64,000 nucleotides of DNA from Paraburkholderia panacisoli. Its GTDB lineage: Bacteria; Pseudomonadota; Gammaproteobacteria; Burkholderiales; Burkholderiaceae. This document shows, piece after piece, positions 8,805-17,354 of this stretch. Below the pieces are notes generated by a model. That model had not been told where the DNA came from and did not search any database. It worked only from the letters and a program-made list of their open reading frames with translations. Each line of letters begins with the position of its first letter. The stretch's first letter is position 1. The stretch lies in assembly GCF_008369935.1 (NCBI RefSeq), contig NZ_VTUZ01000008.1, forward strand, positions 235,299 to 299,298, in the 5' to 3' direction. Position numbers and translations under genes: made by a program.

Positions 8805-9563
8805 ATGATTTCCACTTCCCCGATTCGCGCGATCGTCACCGGCCACACGCGCGGCCTGGGCGCGGCACTCTCCGAACAACTGCTCGCGCGCAATGTTGCG
8901 GTGCTGGGCTTGTCCCGCTCGCGTCATGCGACGCTCAACACGCGCTTCCCGGCCCAGTTCCAGGAAATCGAACTGGAACTGGCCGACCCCACGCGCGTAG
9001 CGCAATGGATCGCGACCGATGCGCTGCGCTCATTCGTCAGCGGCGCGCAAACGGTCGTGCTGTTCAACAACGCGGGGATGGTGCAGCCCATTGGGCCGAT
9101 CGAAGGGCAGGACGCGGCGGCCATCGCGAGCGCGGTGAGCCTGAACGTGGCCACGCCGCTGATGCTAGCAAGCGCGCTCGCCAGCGCCGCCGCCGATGCG
9201 AGCGACCGGCGCATCGTGCACATTTCGAGCGGTGCGGCCCGCAACGCGTACGCTGGCTGGAGCATCTACTGCGCGACGAAGGCCGCGCTCGATCATCACG
9301 CGCACGCCGTCTCGCTCGACGCGAATCGCGCGCTGCGTATTTGCAGTCTCGCGCCGGGCGTGATCGATACGAACATGCAGGCGGAGATTCGCGGCAGCGG
9401 CGAAGAGCAGTTCCCGATGCGCGCGAAATTCGAAGACCTCAAGCGCAACGGGCAGTTGTCGTCGCCGGAACAGTGCGCGGCTCAACTGATCGACTACGCG
9501 CTTGGCGATGCGTTCGGACAGACGCCGGTGGCCGACATTCGCGAGATCGCAAAGCCTGTGTGA
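8805..9563 (+). CDS. Short-chain dehydrogenase/reductase (SDR)
   Basis: 252 residues with a Rossmann fold. The nucleotide-binding loop (VTGHTRGLGAAL) is near the N-terminus, followed by the NNAG motif, the catalytic serine in HISSGA and the YxxxK pair in YCATKAALDHH. It is a classical SDR oxidoreductase of unknown substrate. It stands alone, 101 bp after the GlxA-type gene. The first distal iteron copy begins 26 bp after its stop codon. Confidence 0.9.
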   Translation: MISTSPIRAIVTGHTRGLGAALSEQLLARNVAVLGLSRSRHATLNTRFPAQFQEIELELADPTRVAQWIATDALRSFVSGAQTVVLFNNAGMVQPIGPIEGQDAAAIASAVSLNVATPLMLASALASAAADASDRRIVHISSGAARNAYAGWSIYCATKAALDHHAHAVSLDANRALRICSLAPGVIDTNMQAEIRGSGEEQFPMRAKFEDLKRNGQLSSPEQCAAQLIDYALGDAFGQTPVADIREIAKPV

Positions 9564-9588
9564 TGGTCGTGGAGGCGCTATCGGCGGC

Positions 9589-10203
9589 TCCCGAAAAGCC
9601 TCACCTTTGACACGAAGCGGTGCGGGTTCGGCGCAAGGCATCCACCGGATAACTCCCGAAAACGCTCACCTTTCGAGCTTGGGGGCACAGCGCAAAGGCA
9701 TGCTGGGCTTGGCGCAGAAGGTTCGGAATGGGCTACTCCCGCAAACCCTCACCTTTAGCACTGGCGGGGTAGTCTGCATACCCAGGTAAGAGCTTGCAGG
9801 TTGGCGTGGTTCGCGCGTTGAAGAAAGTGCGCGGGTGATGAGCCGCGCGCAGATGCGGTAGCCGACGCAATCGCGTAACTCGCGTGCGTTGCGCTGTCTG
9901 TGTGCTGGACCACGTTACAGCGGGTCATGTGAGCCGTGAGCAAGCACGTACGTGTGCAAGATCGTCGCCGGCATGTCCGAAGGCGAAGGGTGAGGCGCAA
10001 CGAAGCATACGCACTCACGTATCGCTCATCGCGACTACGCTCCCGAATGTCCTCACCTTTTGCGCAAACAGACTGCTGCGCAAGCGCGGCCGCGCTCATT
10101 GCCTCGATCGATTTACCCCTGAAATTAAGGGGTTTCGACAAACATCGCGCCACGCAACCGCACTTTGAAAACGTCTCGCGTGCCACTCCCGAAAACCCTC
10201 ACC
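9589..10203 (-). repeat. Distal iteron cluster A (5 copies, CTCACC orientation)
   Basis: Five copies of the 17-mer TCCCGAAAANCCTCACC start at 9589, 9654, 9737, 10041 and 10187. This is the reverse complement of the origin iteron GGTGAGGNTTTTCGGGA. They fill a 675-bp gap between the SDR and the cheY-like gene in which no convincing coding frame is seen. Most are followed by TTT, extending the match to AAAGGTGAG on the other strand. Confidence 0.85.
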
Positions 10204-10238
10204 TTTCCCGTGCCGAGCCGCGCCACGCCTGAGCCCGC

Positions 10239-10604
10239 TTAGCCCGCCAGCTTACGGAACGTTTCCAGCACTGCATCGCCCTTGAACGGCTTGACGATCC
10301 AGCCTTTGACACCCGCCGCCTTGCCGCGCTCCTTCATCGCCGGACTGCTCTCGGTCGTCAGCATGATGACGTTGACGGTCTTGTTCGCCAGCTCGCCGCG
10401 AATCTTCTCGACCATCGTCAAGCCGTCCATGTTCGGCATGTTGACATCGCTGATCACCAGCTTGATGCCGGGACTGGCCTTCAGTTTGGCGAGACCGTCC
10501 TTGCCGTCCACCGCCGTATCGACATCCAGACCGTTCTTCTTCAGAAAGCCGGCCACTTCGTCGCGCACCGTGCTCGAATCATCCACCACCAGAATTTTCG
10601 ACAT
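10239..10604 (-). CDS. CheY-like single-domain response regulator
   Basis: 121 residues, a bare receiver domain. The acidic pair D8-D9, phosphoacceptor D53 (LVISDVNMPNMDG), the switch threonine near T83-T84 and K105 in IVKPF are all present. AAGGAAAC just before the ATG at 10604 sets the start; longer frames are not needed. It is the last gene of the five-gene minus-strand operon and the natural phosphate acceptor of the CheA-like kinase at 12955. Confidence 0.92.
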   Translation of the reverse strand: MSKILVVDDSSTVRDEVAGFLKKNGLDVDTAVDGKDGLAKLKASPGIKLVISDVNMPNMDGLTMVEKIRGELANKTVNVIMLTTESSPAMKERGKAAGVKGWIVKPFKGDAVLETFRKLAG

Positions 10605-10624
10605 GTTGTTTCCTTTGACACTAC

Positions 10625-11596
10625 TCAGAACAGATCCAGTTCGCCTGCCGCGACCATCGCGCCGACATCGCCCGTGACTTCCGTGAAGTCTTCCGGCGAC
10701 CAGTTCAGGCTGAACACGAAACGTTGATGCAACCTGACCGCGCGGCCCGACTGCGGGTCTCTCAGCCAGTACATGAAGCACAGTTGCGGATTGCCGCTGC
10801 CGAACGAGATGTACTTATGCTTGTGATTCACCAGCAGCGGCACTTGCACATCACTGCGTTGCCACGCGTGCGCATCGCCGGCATAGCGGTTCTTGAACGA
10901 GCCCCACACGAGGTTCGTCACTTCGCCGAGCACGCTATTCAGATCGCGGAAATCCGCCTCGCCGTCCGGCGCGTTGCCGGTCATCCGGTAACGGTCGAGC
11001 AGTTCAAGAATCGGCGCCTCTTCGGCCTGCATCGTCATGTAGCCCCTGCACCATGCGCTTTCCAGCGGAATCAGGCTGAACACTTCGCCGAAGATGATGC
11101 GGTCGCGCACGATATATGGCGTGTCGCACGTGATGGTTAGATCCTTGAACACGTCGCCGAGAATCGCCTGGGTCATTTCGGCGATGCCGCGCACCAGCGC
11201 GTTCGGATAGTCGAGGCTGAAGATGTATTCATCGATCACGCGGCGCAACGGCGCCATATCGTGCGCGACGTAAGCCGCGCAGATCACGCGACGCAGGCTC
11301 TCAGGCAGGCCGTCCATGCTCGGGTCATGGTCCCGCCGCATGATGATCGGCAACTCGGGACGCACTGCGTTGATCCTGACCGCAAGTTCGGCGCTGGCCT
11401 CGGGCGAGCCGCCATAACTCTCGGCGAACAGAACCGCGCCGAGATCGATGTTCGAGCGCAGTACCGACGGCAAGCGGTTCTTGCCCACTTTCACGCCGAC
11501 CAGATGGTTCTCGTCGCAAAATCGCTTCAGCGCTTCTTTGTGCACCGGGCAGTCGTCCAGCACCAGCACCTTGCTGACCGGTTCGTCGAGGTTCAT
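10625..11596 (-). CDS. CheX-like phosphatase domain with N-terminal pseudo-receiver
   Basis: 323 residues. The first ~125 look like a receiver fold (SKVLVLDDCPVHKEALKRFC) but the phosphoacceptor position reads GAVLFAESYGG, with no aspartate, so phosphorylation is unlikely. The C-terminal part carries the E-x-x-N motif of CheX/CheC phosphatases (GEVTNLVWGSF). AGGAAAG precedes the ATG at 11596, and the longer in-frame extension (repeated QENE) is rejected. It lies 20 bp before cheY and probably dephosphorylates it. It ends in GELDLF, like the second CheX-type protein (GELEMF), a possible shared tail motif. Confidence 0.75.
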   Translation of the reverse strand: MNLDEPVSKVLVLDDCPVHKEALKRFCDENHLVGVKVGKNRLPSVLRSNIDLGAVLFAESYGGSPEASAELAVRINAVRPELPIIMRRDHDPSMDGLPESLRRVICAAYVAHDMAPLRRVIDEYIFSLDYPNALVRGIAEMTQAILGDVFKDLTITCDTPYIVRDRIIFGEVFSLIPLESAWCRGYMTMQAEEAPILELLDRYRMTGNAPDGEADFRDLNSVLGEVTNLVWGSFKNRYAGDAHAWQRSDVQVPLLVNHKHKYISFGSGNPQLCFMYWLRDPQSGRAVRLHQRFVFSLNWSPEDFTEVTGDVGAMVAAGELDLF

Positions 11597-11657
11597 TTCG
11601 CTTTCCTGCTCATTTTCCTGCTCATTTTCCTGATTACGGCGGCGATCGCTGCCGCGC

Positions 11658-12191
11658 TCAAAACATTTCCAGCTCGCCGCTGGCTTCTTCGACGGCGCTC
11701 GTGTCCGCAACGAAGTCGAGCGGCGCATGCGTGCACACGCACACGGTCGCGGCAAGCCGCACCGCACCGTTGAGGACGACCGAATACGACGACACGAGCG
11801 CCGGTTTCAATTCATGCAGATGCGGCAGGCAACGCGCGTTCAACACATACGGCGTCGACATGCCGAGGTCCGGGAAATAGCGCAGCAGTTCCTGGTTCAT
11901 CGCACCGCAGCACAGGTTGCAGATTTCCAGAAATGCTTCCTGAAAGGGCTGTTCGTCGCCGTCGTTCAGGTAGTAGCCGCGCGTGGTGTCGTCTTCGTCG
12001 AAATGCAGAATCAGCAATAGCCGGAACACGATCGACGAAATGGTCAACACGACCACCCGCGAGTCGCGGCTGGCGTCGGCCTGCGCAATCGGCACGATCT
12101 CGCACAGGTCGCCGGCAGCCACCGGCAGACGCGCTTGCGCCGCCTTGCGGAAGATGCGATCGAAGCTGTCCTTCGCGTGGGCCGAGATCAC
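11658..12191 (-). CDS. CheX/CheC-like protein
   Basis: 177 residues. The helix EICNLCCGAMNQELLRYF matches the E-x-x-N-x-x-x-G pattern of CheX/CheC phosphatases. A second substrate-binding helix is not obvious, so catalysis is plausible but unproven. The start overlaps the stop of the MCP-like gene by 4 bp, showing translational coupling. It ends in GELEMF, close to the tail of the next CheX-type protein. Its likely role is CheY-P dephosphorylation or scaffolding. Confidence 0.68.
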   Translation of the reverse strand: MISAHAKDSFDRIFRKAAQARLPVAAGDLCEIVPIAQADASRDSRVVVLTISSIVFRLLLILHFDEDDTTRGYYLNDGDEQPFQEAFLEICNLCCGAMNQELLRYFPDLGMSTPYVLNARCLPHLHELKPALVSSYSVVLNGAVRLAATVCVCTHAPLDFVADTSAVEEASGELEMF

Positions 12192-12928
12192 ATCGGCACC
12201 TCATCGAGCTGCGCACGAAACCGGTTGGCGAGCGATTCGACGCTGGCAAGCGACGCCGCGATCATCTTGCCGCCCGCCTGGATGTCCTGGAACGTGGACG
12301 TGGTGGTCAAGTCATTGCGGTGCAGGCTGTCGCGATAGCTCTTCGACAATTCTTCGGAACGCGCGGCGAGCGCGCGCACTTCGCTTGCCACCACCGCGAA
12401 GCCGCGACCTGCCGGACCCGCGCGCGCCGCTTCGATCGACGCGTTCAGCGACACGATCACCACATGCCGCACGATCGACGACAACTCCTGATTCTTCGCG
12501 TGCATGTCGTGGTTCTGTGTCATCAGCGAAATCATCTGCTCGTGCCAGCGCTCGAACGTCGCGCCGAGATGCTTCAGACGCGTGGCTTCGGCGGCGATCT
12601 GCCGCGCCTGATTCGTCCACTGTTCGCGGGCGTCGTTCAGGGCGTCGAGCGTTGCGCGCAGTTCGGCGGCGCTGGCCGATTGCTGCATCAACTCATCGCG
12701 CAATTGCGCGGTCAACGCGTGCAGCGTTTGCTCCGCCTGCTCCCGTTCACGCAGCGCTTCCTGATGAGCCGCGTGTTCCGCTTCGAGCGTGTTGATTTGC
12801 GCTTGCGCTTCGGCGCGCAGCCGTGCCGTTAGCTTCGCGCTGTGCAGCTTGTGCGCGGTCCATGCCAGCAGCGCGGTCAATGCGCCGCCAATCAGTGCCG
12901 CCAATAAGTACTGTTGAATCACAACCAT
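12188..12928 (-). CDS. MCP signalling-domain protein without a sensor domain
   Basis: 246 residues. One N-terminal membrane helix (about residues 5-24) is followed by a long coiled coil and the conserved chemoreceptor tip (VSLNASIEAARAGPAGRGFAVVASEVRALAARSEE). There is no periplasmic sensor domain, HAMP domain or second membrane helix, and it is about half the length of a normal receptor. It lies 26 bp after the CheA-like kinase and overlaps the CheX-like gene. It may sense the membrane or cytoplasm, or act as a structural partner of the kinase. Confidence 0.85.
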   Translation of the reverse strand: MVVIQQYLLAALIGGALTALLAWTAHKLHSAKLTARLRAEAQAQINTLEAEHAAHQEALREREQAEQTLHALTAQLRDELMQQSASAAELRATLDALNDAREQWTNQARQIAAEATRLKHLGATFERWHEQMISLMTQNHDMHAKNQELSSIVRHVVIVSLNASIEAARAGPAGRGFAVVASEVRALAARSEELSKSYRDSLHRNDLTTTSTFQDIQAGGKMIAASLASVESLANRFRAQLDEVPM

Positions 12929-12954
12929 TCCTTGCGAAGTCCGTCGATGCGCGC

Positions 12955-15354
12955 TTAACTCGCCATCGCGTCGAGTTGCAGTTCGCCGGCTTCGCCAGTG
13001 TCCCCGCGCGCCTGTTCACTCAACGTGTCGACGGCGACGCTGTCCGGCAGGCAGATGATCGTCTGGAACTGACGGAATGCCGCGCCCTTGTGGTCATCGG
13101 TAAAGCGCAGCTCGATGCTGCCGTGCTCGCGCCGCAGAAAGTCGCGCACGGCGTCCATGCCGACGCCACGGCCCGACACTTCGGTGACCGTCTGCGCCGT
13201 CGAAAAGCCCGGCCGGAAAATGAACTCGGCGATGGCCTCGTCGCTCAGCGTGTCGTCGCCGCCAATCCAGCCGCGCTCCAGCGCGATGCCGCGAATCCGT
13301 TCGAGCGCGAGGCCACGGCCGTCGTCGCCAAGCGTGATCTGCATAGCGCCGCTGTCCACGCCCACTTCGATATCGATCGTGCCGGCTTGTGGCTTGCCTT
13401 GCGCACTGCGGGCCTCGGCGGTTTCGATGCCGTGGTCGAGCGAATTGCGCAGCAGGTGCATGAACACGTTGCTCAGCGTGCCGCCCGCGTCGCCGCGCAA
13501 GCGGTAACCGTTGTCGTCGATTCGCACGTCCGGCGCCGGCTTGCCCAGCTCTTGCGCGAGCGACGGCAGCGAGTCCAGCACGCCGGACAGCGCGTCGCCC
13601 ACGCTCTGGCTGCCGAGTGCGCGCAGCGTGCGGCGCAGCGCGTTGCGCATCGCTTGCAGTTCGTGGAGTTCGCCGGTATTGGTCTGGTCCAGCAGGCTGA
13701 GCGTGCGCTGAATCTCGTCCTTATCGACCATCACGTAACGGCCCGCGGTTCCCGCACCGTTAGCCTGGCCTTTGCTCTTGCGCCCGAGGCTCTGCTCGTT
13801 GATCTTCGCGTAGCTCTCGATCGCCTCGCGCACCCGCGTCAATTCGCGCATCAGATGCTCCTGATCCCACGAGCGATCCGCGTCCGGCTCGCGCAACTCG
13901 TGATAGCTACGCTCGGTTTCGTGCACGACGTTGGTCAGATGCTGCAGGTTGTAGGTCCGCGCATTGCCCTTGATGGTATGCATGTTGCGGAACAGCTCGG
14001 CAATCGCCGCGTGATCCGCTTCGGAATGCTTGCGAATGATGCGCTCGTTCTCGCTGACAAAGCCAGCCGAGCTTTCGATGAAGTGCTGGAACTTCTCTTC
14101 GCTGACCGCGAGAATCTCGCCGATCATGTCGAGACGGCGGCGCTGTTCGCTCGCTTCGGCCGCGAGCTTGCGCAGCTCGGTGACGTCGCGCACGCACAGC
14201 ATCAGACGCACCACGGTGTCGTTTTCGTCGGTAATGGCCGACCAGCTCAGGTCGAGTATCTTCACGCGGCCGTCCGGCATGCGCTTCGCAATCTCCCCGA
14301 CCAGCAAGTGCTGATTGAACGCGAAGTTGATGCAGTCTTCGCCGAGGCACGCGTGCGTTGCCGCGTCGATTTGCGAAAGGGCGTCGGCGCCCAGCTCCGT
14401 GTCCGCGAAAACCAGATCCATCAGCGCGCGCCCGGCGATGTCCTTCGTTTCGAAGATGTCTTCCAGATACGCCGAGTACTCCGCGTGGATCACTGCGCCG
14501 TCGATCACCGTCAGAATGCCCTGCTGCATGTTCCGCAACATCGCCTGGATGTCGGCGGTTTTCTGCTTCAGCTGCGCGGAGCTTTCCTGAATCTTCTCGA
14601 TCATGCCGTTGAAGGCGACGATGGAATGACCGATCTCATCGAGCCGCCCCACCGGCACGCGGCGCGTGAAGTCCTGGCTCGACGCGATCTCGCTCATCAT
14701 GGCCTGCATGCGGCTCAACGGCCGCGTGATCTGGCGATACAACAGCGCGCCGATCGAAGTCAGCAAAATGATCGCGATGCCGGTGACGAACGCGATTGCC
14801 GTGGCGGTGGTCGCGAGCGTGGCGTTCAGCGACGTGATCGCGTCGTCCTTCTCGCGATTCTTCTCGACGCGCAAGGTCTCGACGATGCCTTCGAGTTCAT
14901 CGCGATACTGCGCGACGTTGGCAAACAGATACGCCTGCGCGAGTTCGTTCTTGCCGTCGGCCTTCATTTTCGCGGTCTCGGCAATCGCGGAGAAATAGTT
15001 CTCCAGACTGTCGTTCGCCTGGGCAACGAGGCCTTGTTGCGCGTGGCTTGCCGCCTGTTTGGCCTGCAACGCGAGCGCCTGTTGCAGCGAGGCTTTTTTC
15101 TTCTTCAGCTCGTCCTGGGCTTGCGCGACCATGTTGGCGTCGGGCGCGTAGACCAGCGTCATCGTGGCGAGTTGCACGTCCTTGACTTGCGACACGAGGT
15201 CAGCGGATGCGAGCGCGCTGGGCACCACGCCCTCGGTCACCTTGCGCACTTCGGCGGCGCTGCCGCGCGTCTGATAGACGGCATAGCCGCCGATCGCCGA
15301 CAACGCGACGAACATGAGAACAACCAATAGCGTGATGCGATGACGGATCGTCAT
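12955..15354 (-). CDS. Membrane-bound CheA-like histidine kinase (4HB sensor, HAMP, PAS, HPt, HATPase)
   Basis: 799 residues. Two membrane helices (about 7-27 and 187-207) bracket a helical periplasmic sensor. Then come HAMP (~208-262), a PAS-like region (~285-400), an HPt domain with H459 in NMHTIKGNARTYNL, and a CheA-type ATPase (LLRNSLDHGIETAEAR). The protein stops soon after the ATPase, so the CheW-like P5 domain of true CheA is absent. It fuses receptor and kinase in one chain and should not need CheW. It is the first gene of the operon leading to cheY. Confidence 0.88.
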   Translation of the reverse strand: MTIRHRITLLVVLMFVALSAIGGYAVYQTRGSAAEVRKVTEGVVPSALASADLVSQVKDVQLATMTLVYAPDANMVAQAQDELKKKKASLQQALALQAKQAASHAQQGLVAQANDSLENYFSAIAETAKMKADGKNELAQAYLFANVAQYRDELEGIVETLRVEKNREKDDAITSLNATLATTATAIAFVTGIAIILLTSIGALLYRQITRPLSRMQAMMSEIASSQDFTRRVPVGRLDEIGHSIVAFNGMIEKIQESSAQLKQKTADIQAMLRNMQQGILTVIDGAVIHAEYSAYLEDIFETKDIAGRALMDLVFADTELGADALSQIDAATHACLGEDCINFAFNQHLLVGEIAKRMPDGRVKILDLSWSAITDENDTVVRLMLCVRDVTELRKLAAEASEQRRRLDMIGEILAVSEEKFQHFIESSAGFVSENERIIRKHSEADHAAIAELFRNMHTIKGNARTYNLQHLTNVVHETERSYHELREPDADRSWDQEHLMRELTRVREAIESYAKINEQSLGRKSKGQANGAGTAGRYVMVDKDEIQRTLSLLDQTNTGELHELQAMRNALRRTLRALGSQSVGDALSGVLDSLPSLAQELGKPAPDVRIDDNGYRLRGDAGGTLSNVFMHLLRNSLDHGIETAEARSAQGKPQAGTIDIEVGVDSGAMQITLGDDGRGLALERIRGIALERGWIGGDDTLSDEAIAEFIFRPGFSTAQTVTEVSGRGVGMDAVRDFLRREHGSIELRFTDDHKGAAFRQFQTIICLPDSVAVDTLSEQARGDTGEAGELQLDAMAS

Positions 15355-15515
15355 TTGAACCCCCCGGGGTCTGGCCTTCGCGTTCGCTCTCGATCGGAGC
15401 GCGCGTTGTGTGCGAAACGTAATCTGACTTACGGCGCTGCCGAGTATTGCCGATGCATGTTACTCAGCGATGACTAGCTGGTTTTTGTGCGTGCCAGAGG
15501 GGTTAAATTTAGTTC

Positions 15516-15542
15516 TCAAGTTTTCGTGCGAGAGGCCGTTAT
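15516..15542 (+). promoter_or_regulatory. Orphan FliA (sigma-28)-type promoter
   Basis: TCAAGTTT, an 11-bp spacer, then GCCGTTAT matches the flagellar/chemotaxis class III layout (TAAAGTTT-N11-GCCGATAA). It points right, where no intact plus-strand gene follows. AGGCCGTT-ATTC-AACGGCCT plus a T-rich stretch (15533-15558) overlaps the -10 region, so a terminator reading is also possible. Confidence 0.45.
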
Positions 15543-15633
15543 TCAACGGCCTTTCTTTTACGGCGAAGATGACGCGTGTGAAGCGGCGATAAAGCGGCGA
15601 TTAATGCAGACCCGCTGGCGCGTCGAGAAGCGC

Positions 15634-15716
15634 TCCCGAATTTCCTCACCTTTGCATCCGAAGTGCGCTGACAGGTAGCAAGATTCTCACCTCGCCGGGT
15701 CCCGAATCTTCTCACC
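15634..15716 (-). repeat. Distal iteron pair B (CTCACC orientation)
   Basis: TCCCGAATTTCCTCACC (15634-15650) and TCCCGAATCTTCTCACC (15700-15716) match the reverse complement of the origin iteron. A partial copy (ATTCTCACCTCG) lies near 15683. They sit just downstream of the truncated efflux gene. Confidence 0.8.
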
Positions 15717-15725
15717 TATCCGCTT

Positions 15726-16440
15726 TCAGCCGTTCTCCCAGCCGCCGCCCAGCACCTTGTACAGCGTCACGAGATTGGCTTGCCGCGACAGGCTATCGGT
15801 CGCGAGTTGCTGCTGCGCGGTGAAGAGCGTGCGCTGCGCGTCGAGAAAAGTGAGGAAGCTGTCCGTGCCTGCCTTGTAGCGCGCTTCGGCGAGCGTGTAG
15901 TAGCGCTGCGCCGACGCCACATATTCGCGATCCGCCTGCACCTGATCGACGTAAGTGGCGCGCCCCGTCAGTGCGTTCGCCACTTCCTTGAACGCGGTCT
16001 GAATCGCGCTTTCGTAGTTCGCCACCTCGATCTGCTTCTCGATCTTCGCGACATCGAGCGACGCCTTGTTGCTGCCGTAATCGAAGATCGGCACCGACAC
16101 GCTGCGCGCGAACGCCCACGCGCCGGTGCCGCCCTTGAACAGATTCGAGAGCGTCGAACTCGACGTGCCGGCCGACGCGGTCAACTCGATCTTGGGAAAA
16201 AATGCCGCGCGCGCGGCGCCGATGTTCGCGTTCGCTGCCTTCAACGCGTGTTCCGCCTGGACGATATCCGGACGACGCGTGAGCAGCATCGACGGCACGC
16301 CCGCACCGATGTCGGCGAACATCGACTCGTCGTCGAATTCGCGGGGCGGCGGCAGGTCGTCGGGAATCGGCGCGCCGAGCACGGCCACCAGGTTATTGCG
16401 GTCCTGCGCAACCGCGCGCCGGTATGCCGCGAGGCTGGCT
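15726..16440 (-). pseudogene. Outer-membrane efflux lipoprotein (OprM/NodT family), 5'-truncated
   Basis: About 235 C-terminal residues of a TolC-like efflux channel remain. Recognisable parts are RRPDIVQAEHALKAANANIGAARAAFFPKIELTAS, a helical hairpin repeat and LAEARYKAGTDSFLTFLDAQRTLFTAQQQ. A complete protein would have about 470-500 residues with a lipobox. Upstream homology (AAYRRAVAQDRNNLVAVLG) runs to about 16430, where the sequence becomes the middle of a response regulator on the other strand. Both genes lost their 5' parts, so a single deletion joined them. Confidence 0.8.
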
Positions 16441-17044
16441 CGAACGCGAGCGCCCGTCGATCATCGTGCTCGACCTGATGATGCCGGGTGTCGACGGTCT
16501 AAGCGCGCTGCGGCAATTGCGCGCGAACGGCGACACGATTCCCGTGATCATGCTGACCGCGCGCGCCGACGGCGTGGATCGGGTGATCGGTCTGGAGCTC
16601 GGTGCCGACGACTATCTCGGCAAGCCGTTCATGCCGCAGGAACTGCTCGCGCGCATTCAAGCGGTGTTGCGGCGGCACGCACAACCGGCGGCCGTGCCTA
16701 CACCCGCTGAGAAGCGCGACGCGCTGCGCTTCGGCCGCTTCCGGCTCGATTTCGCGAGCCGCACGCTGTTTTGCGACGACGAGCCGCTCAAACTGACCGG
16801 CAGCGAATATGCGTTGCTCGAAGTGTTCGCCCTGCATCCGATGGAAACGCTGTCGCGCTCGAAGCTCGTCGACGTGCTGCACGGTCCGCACTCCGACGTG
16901 ACCGAGCGCGGAATCGACGTGCCGGTGTGGCGCCTGCGCCGTCTGCTCGAAGACGATCCCGCCAACCCGCGCCGCATTCAGACCCTGCGCGGCACCGGTT
17001 ATATGTTCGTGCCCGGCGGCAGTGACGATGAACAATCCCTTTAA
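16430..17044 (+). pseudogene. OmpR-family response regulator, 5'-truncated
   Basis: The visible frame begins inside the receiver (ERERPSIIVLDLMMPGVDGLSALR) and continues through KPFMPQELLARIQAVLRR into an intact winged-helix DNA-binding domain (LTGSEYALLEVFALHPMETLSRSKLVDVLHG ... RRIQTLRGTGYMFV). The first ~45 residues with the acidic pair are missing, although the phosphoacceptor aspartate remains. The apparent ATG at 16424 lies in the residual efflux gene and is not a native start. It was once part of a two-component pair with the following kinase fragment. Confidence 0.8.
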
Positions 17045-17306
17045 CACGCTGTTTGGCCGGCTTTCGTTGATGACGGTGAGCCTGATCGTGCTGGTGCACA
17101 TCACCGCGATGGTGCTCGTGGACCGCGAGCGCGGCCAGATCGACACCCGCCATGCGCAACGCGCGGCGCTGCTCGCGGTAGAGGCCGAACACGAAGGCGC
17201 GCTCACCCCTGCGCAGATCGCGGCGACGCTCGGCATCGCCAGGGTCAACGCGAACGACGCGATTCCGTATGGCTGCCCCGCGCCTTGCGAGAACAATGAT
17301 GGGTGA
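17028..17306 (+). pseudogene. Sensor histidine kinase, N-terminal fragment
   Basis: About 92 residues are left: a short cytoplasmic start (MNNPFNTLFGRLSLMTVSL), one membrane helix and the first part of a periplasmic region (DRERGQIDTRHAQ). HAMP, HisKA and ATPase domains are absent. The frame ends in unrelated residues just where the variant iteron array begins (~17300). The start overlaps the stop of the response-regulator fragment, the usual coupling of such pairs. Confidence 0.75.
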
Positions 17307-17354
17307 GTTCTTTGAAGCCGTGGCACGTCACCTCAAGTGGCAATGCGACGGACT

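Larger units (their letters stand above)
15355..15725. other. 371-bp gap with kinase promoter region, orphan flagellar-type promoter and two iterons
   Basis: No credible gene is visible. The left part must hold the promoter of the minus-strand kinase operon. The middle has a sigma-28-like promoter on the plus strand (15516-15542) overlapping a hairpin. The right part has two iteron copies. Confidence 0.6.

Noticed and set aside
9755..10186. 143-codon minus-strand frame among iteron cluster A
   Set aside because: Cys/Arg/Ser-rich composition, no domain, and it spans repeat elements.
12823..15330. 835-codon plus-strand frame opposite the CheA-like kinase
   Set aside because: High-GC antisense frame with Arg/His/Ala-rich composition and no domain; the minus strand encodes a clear kinase.
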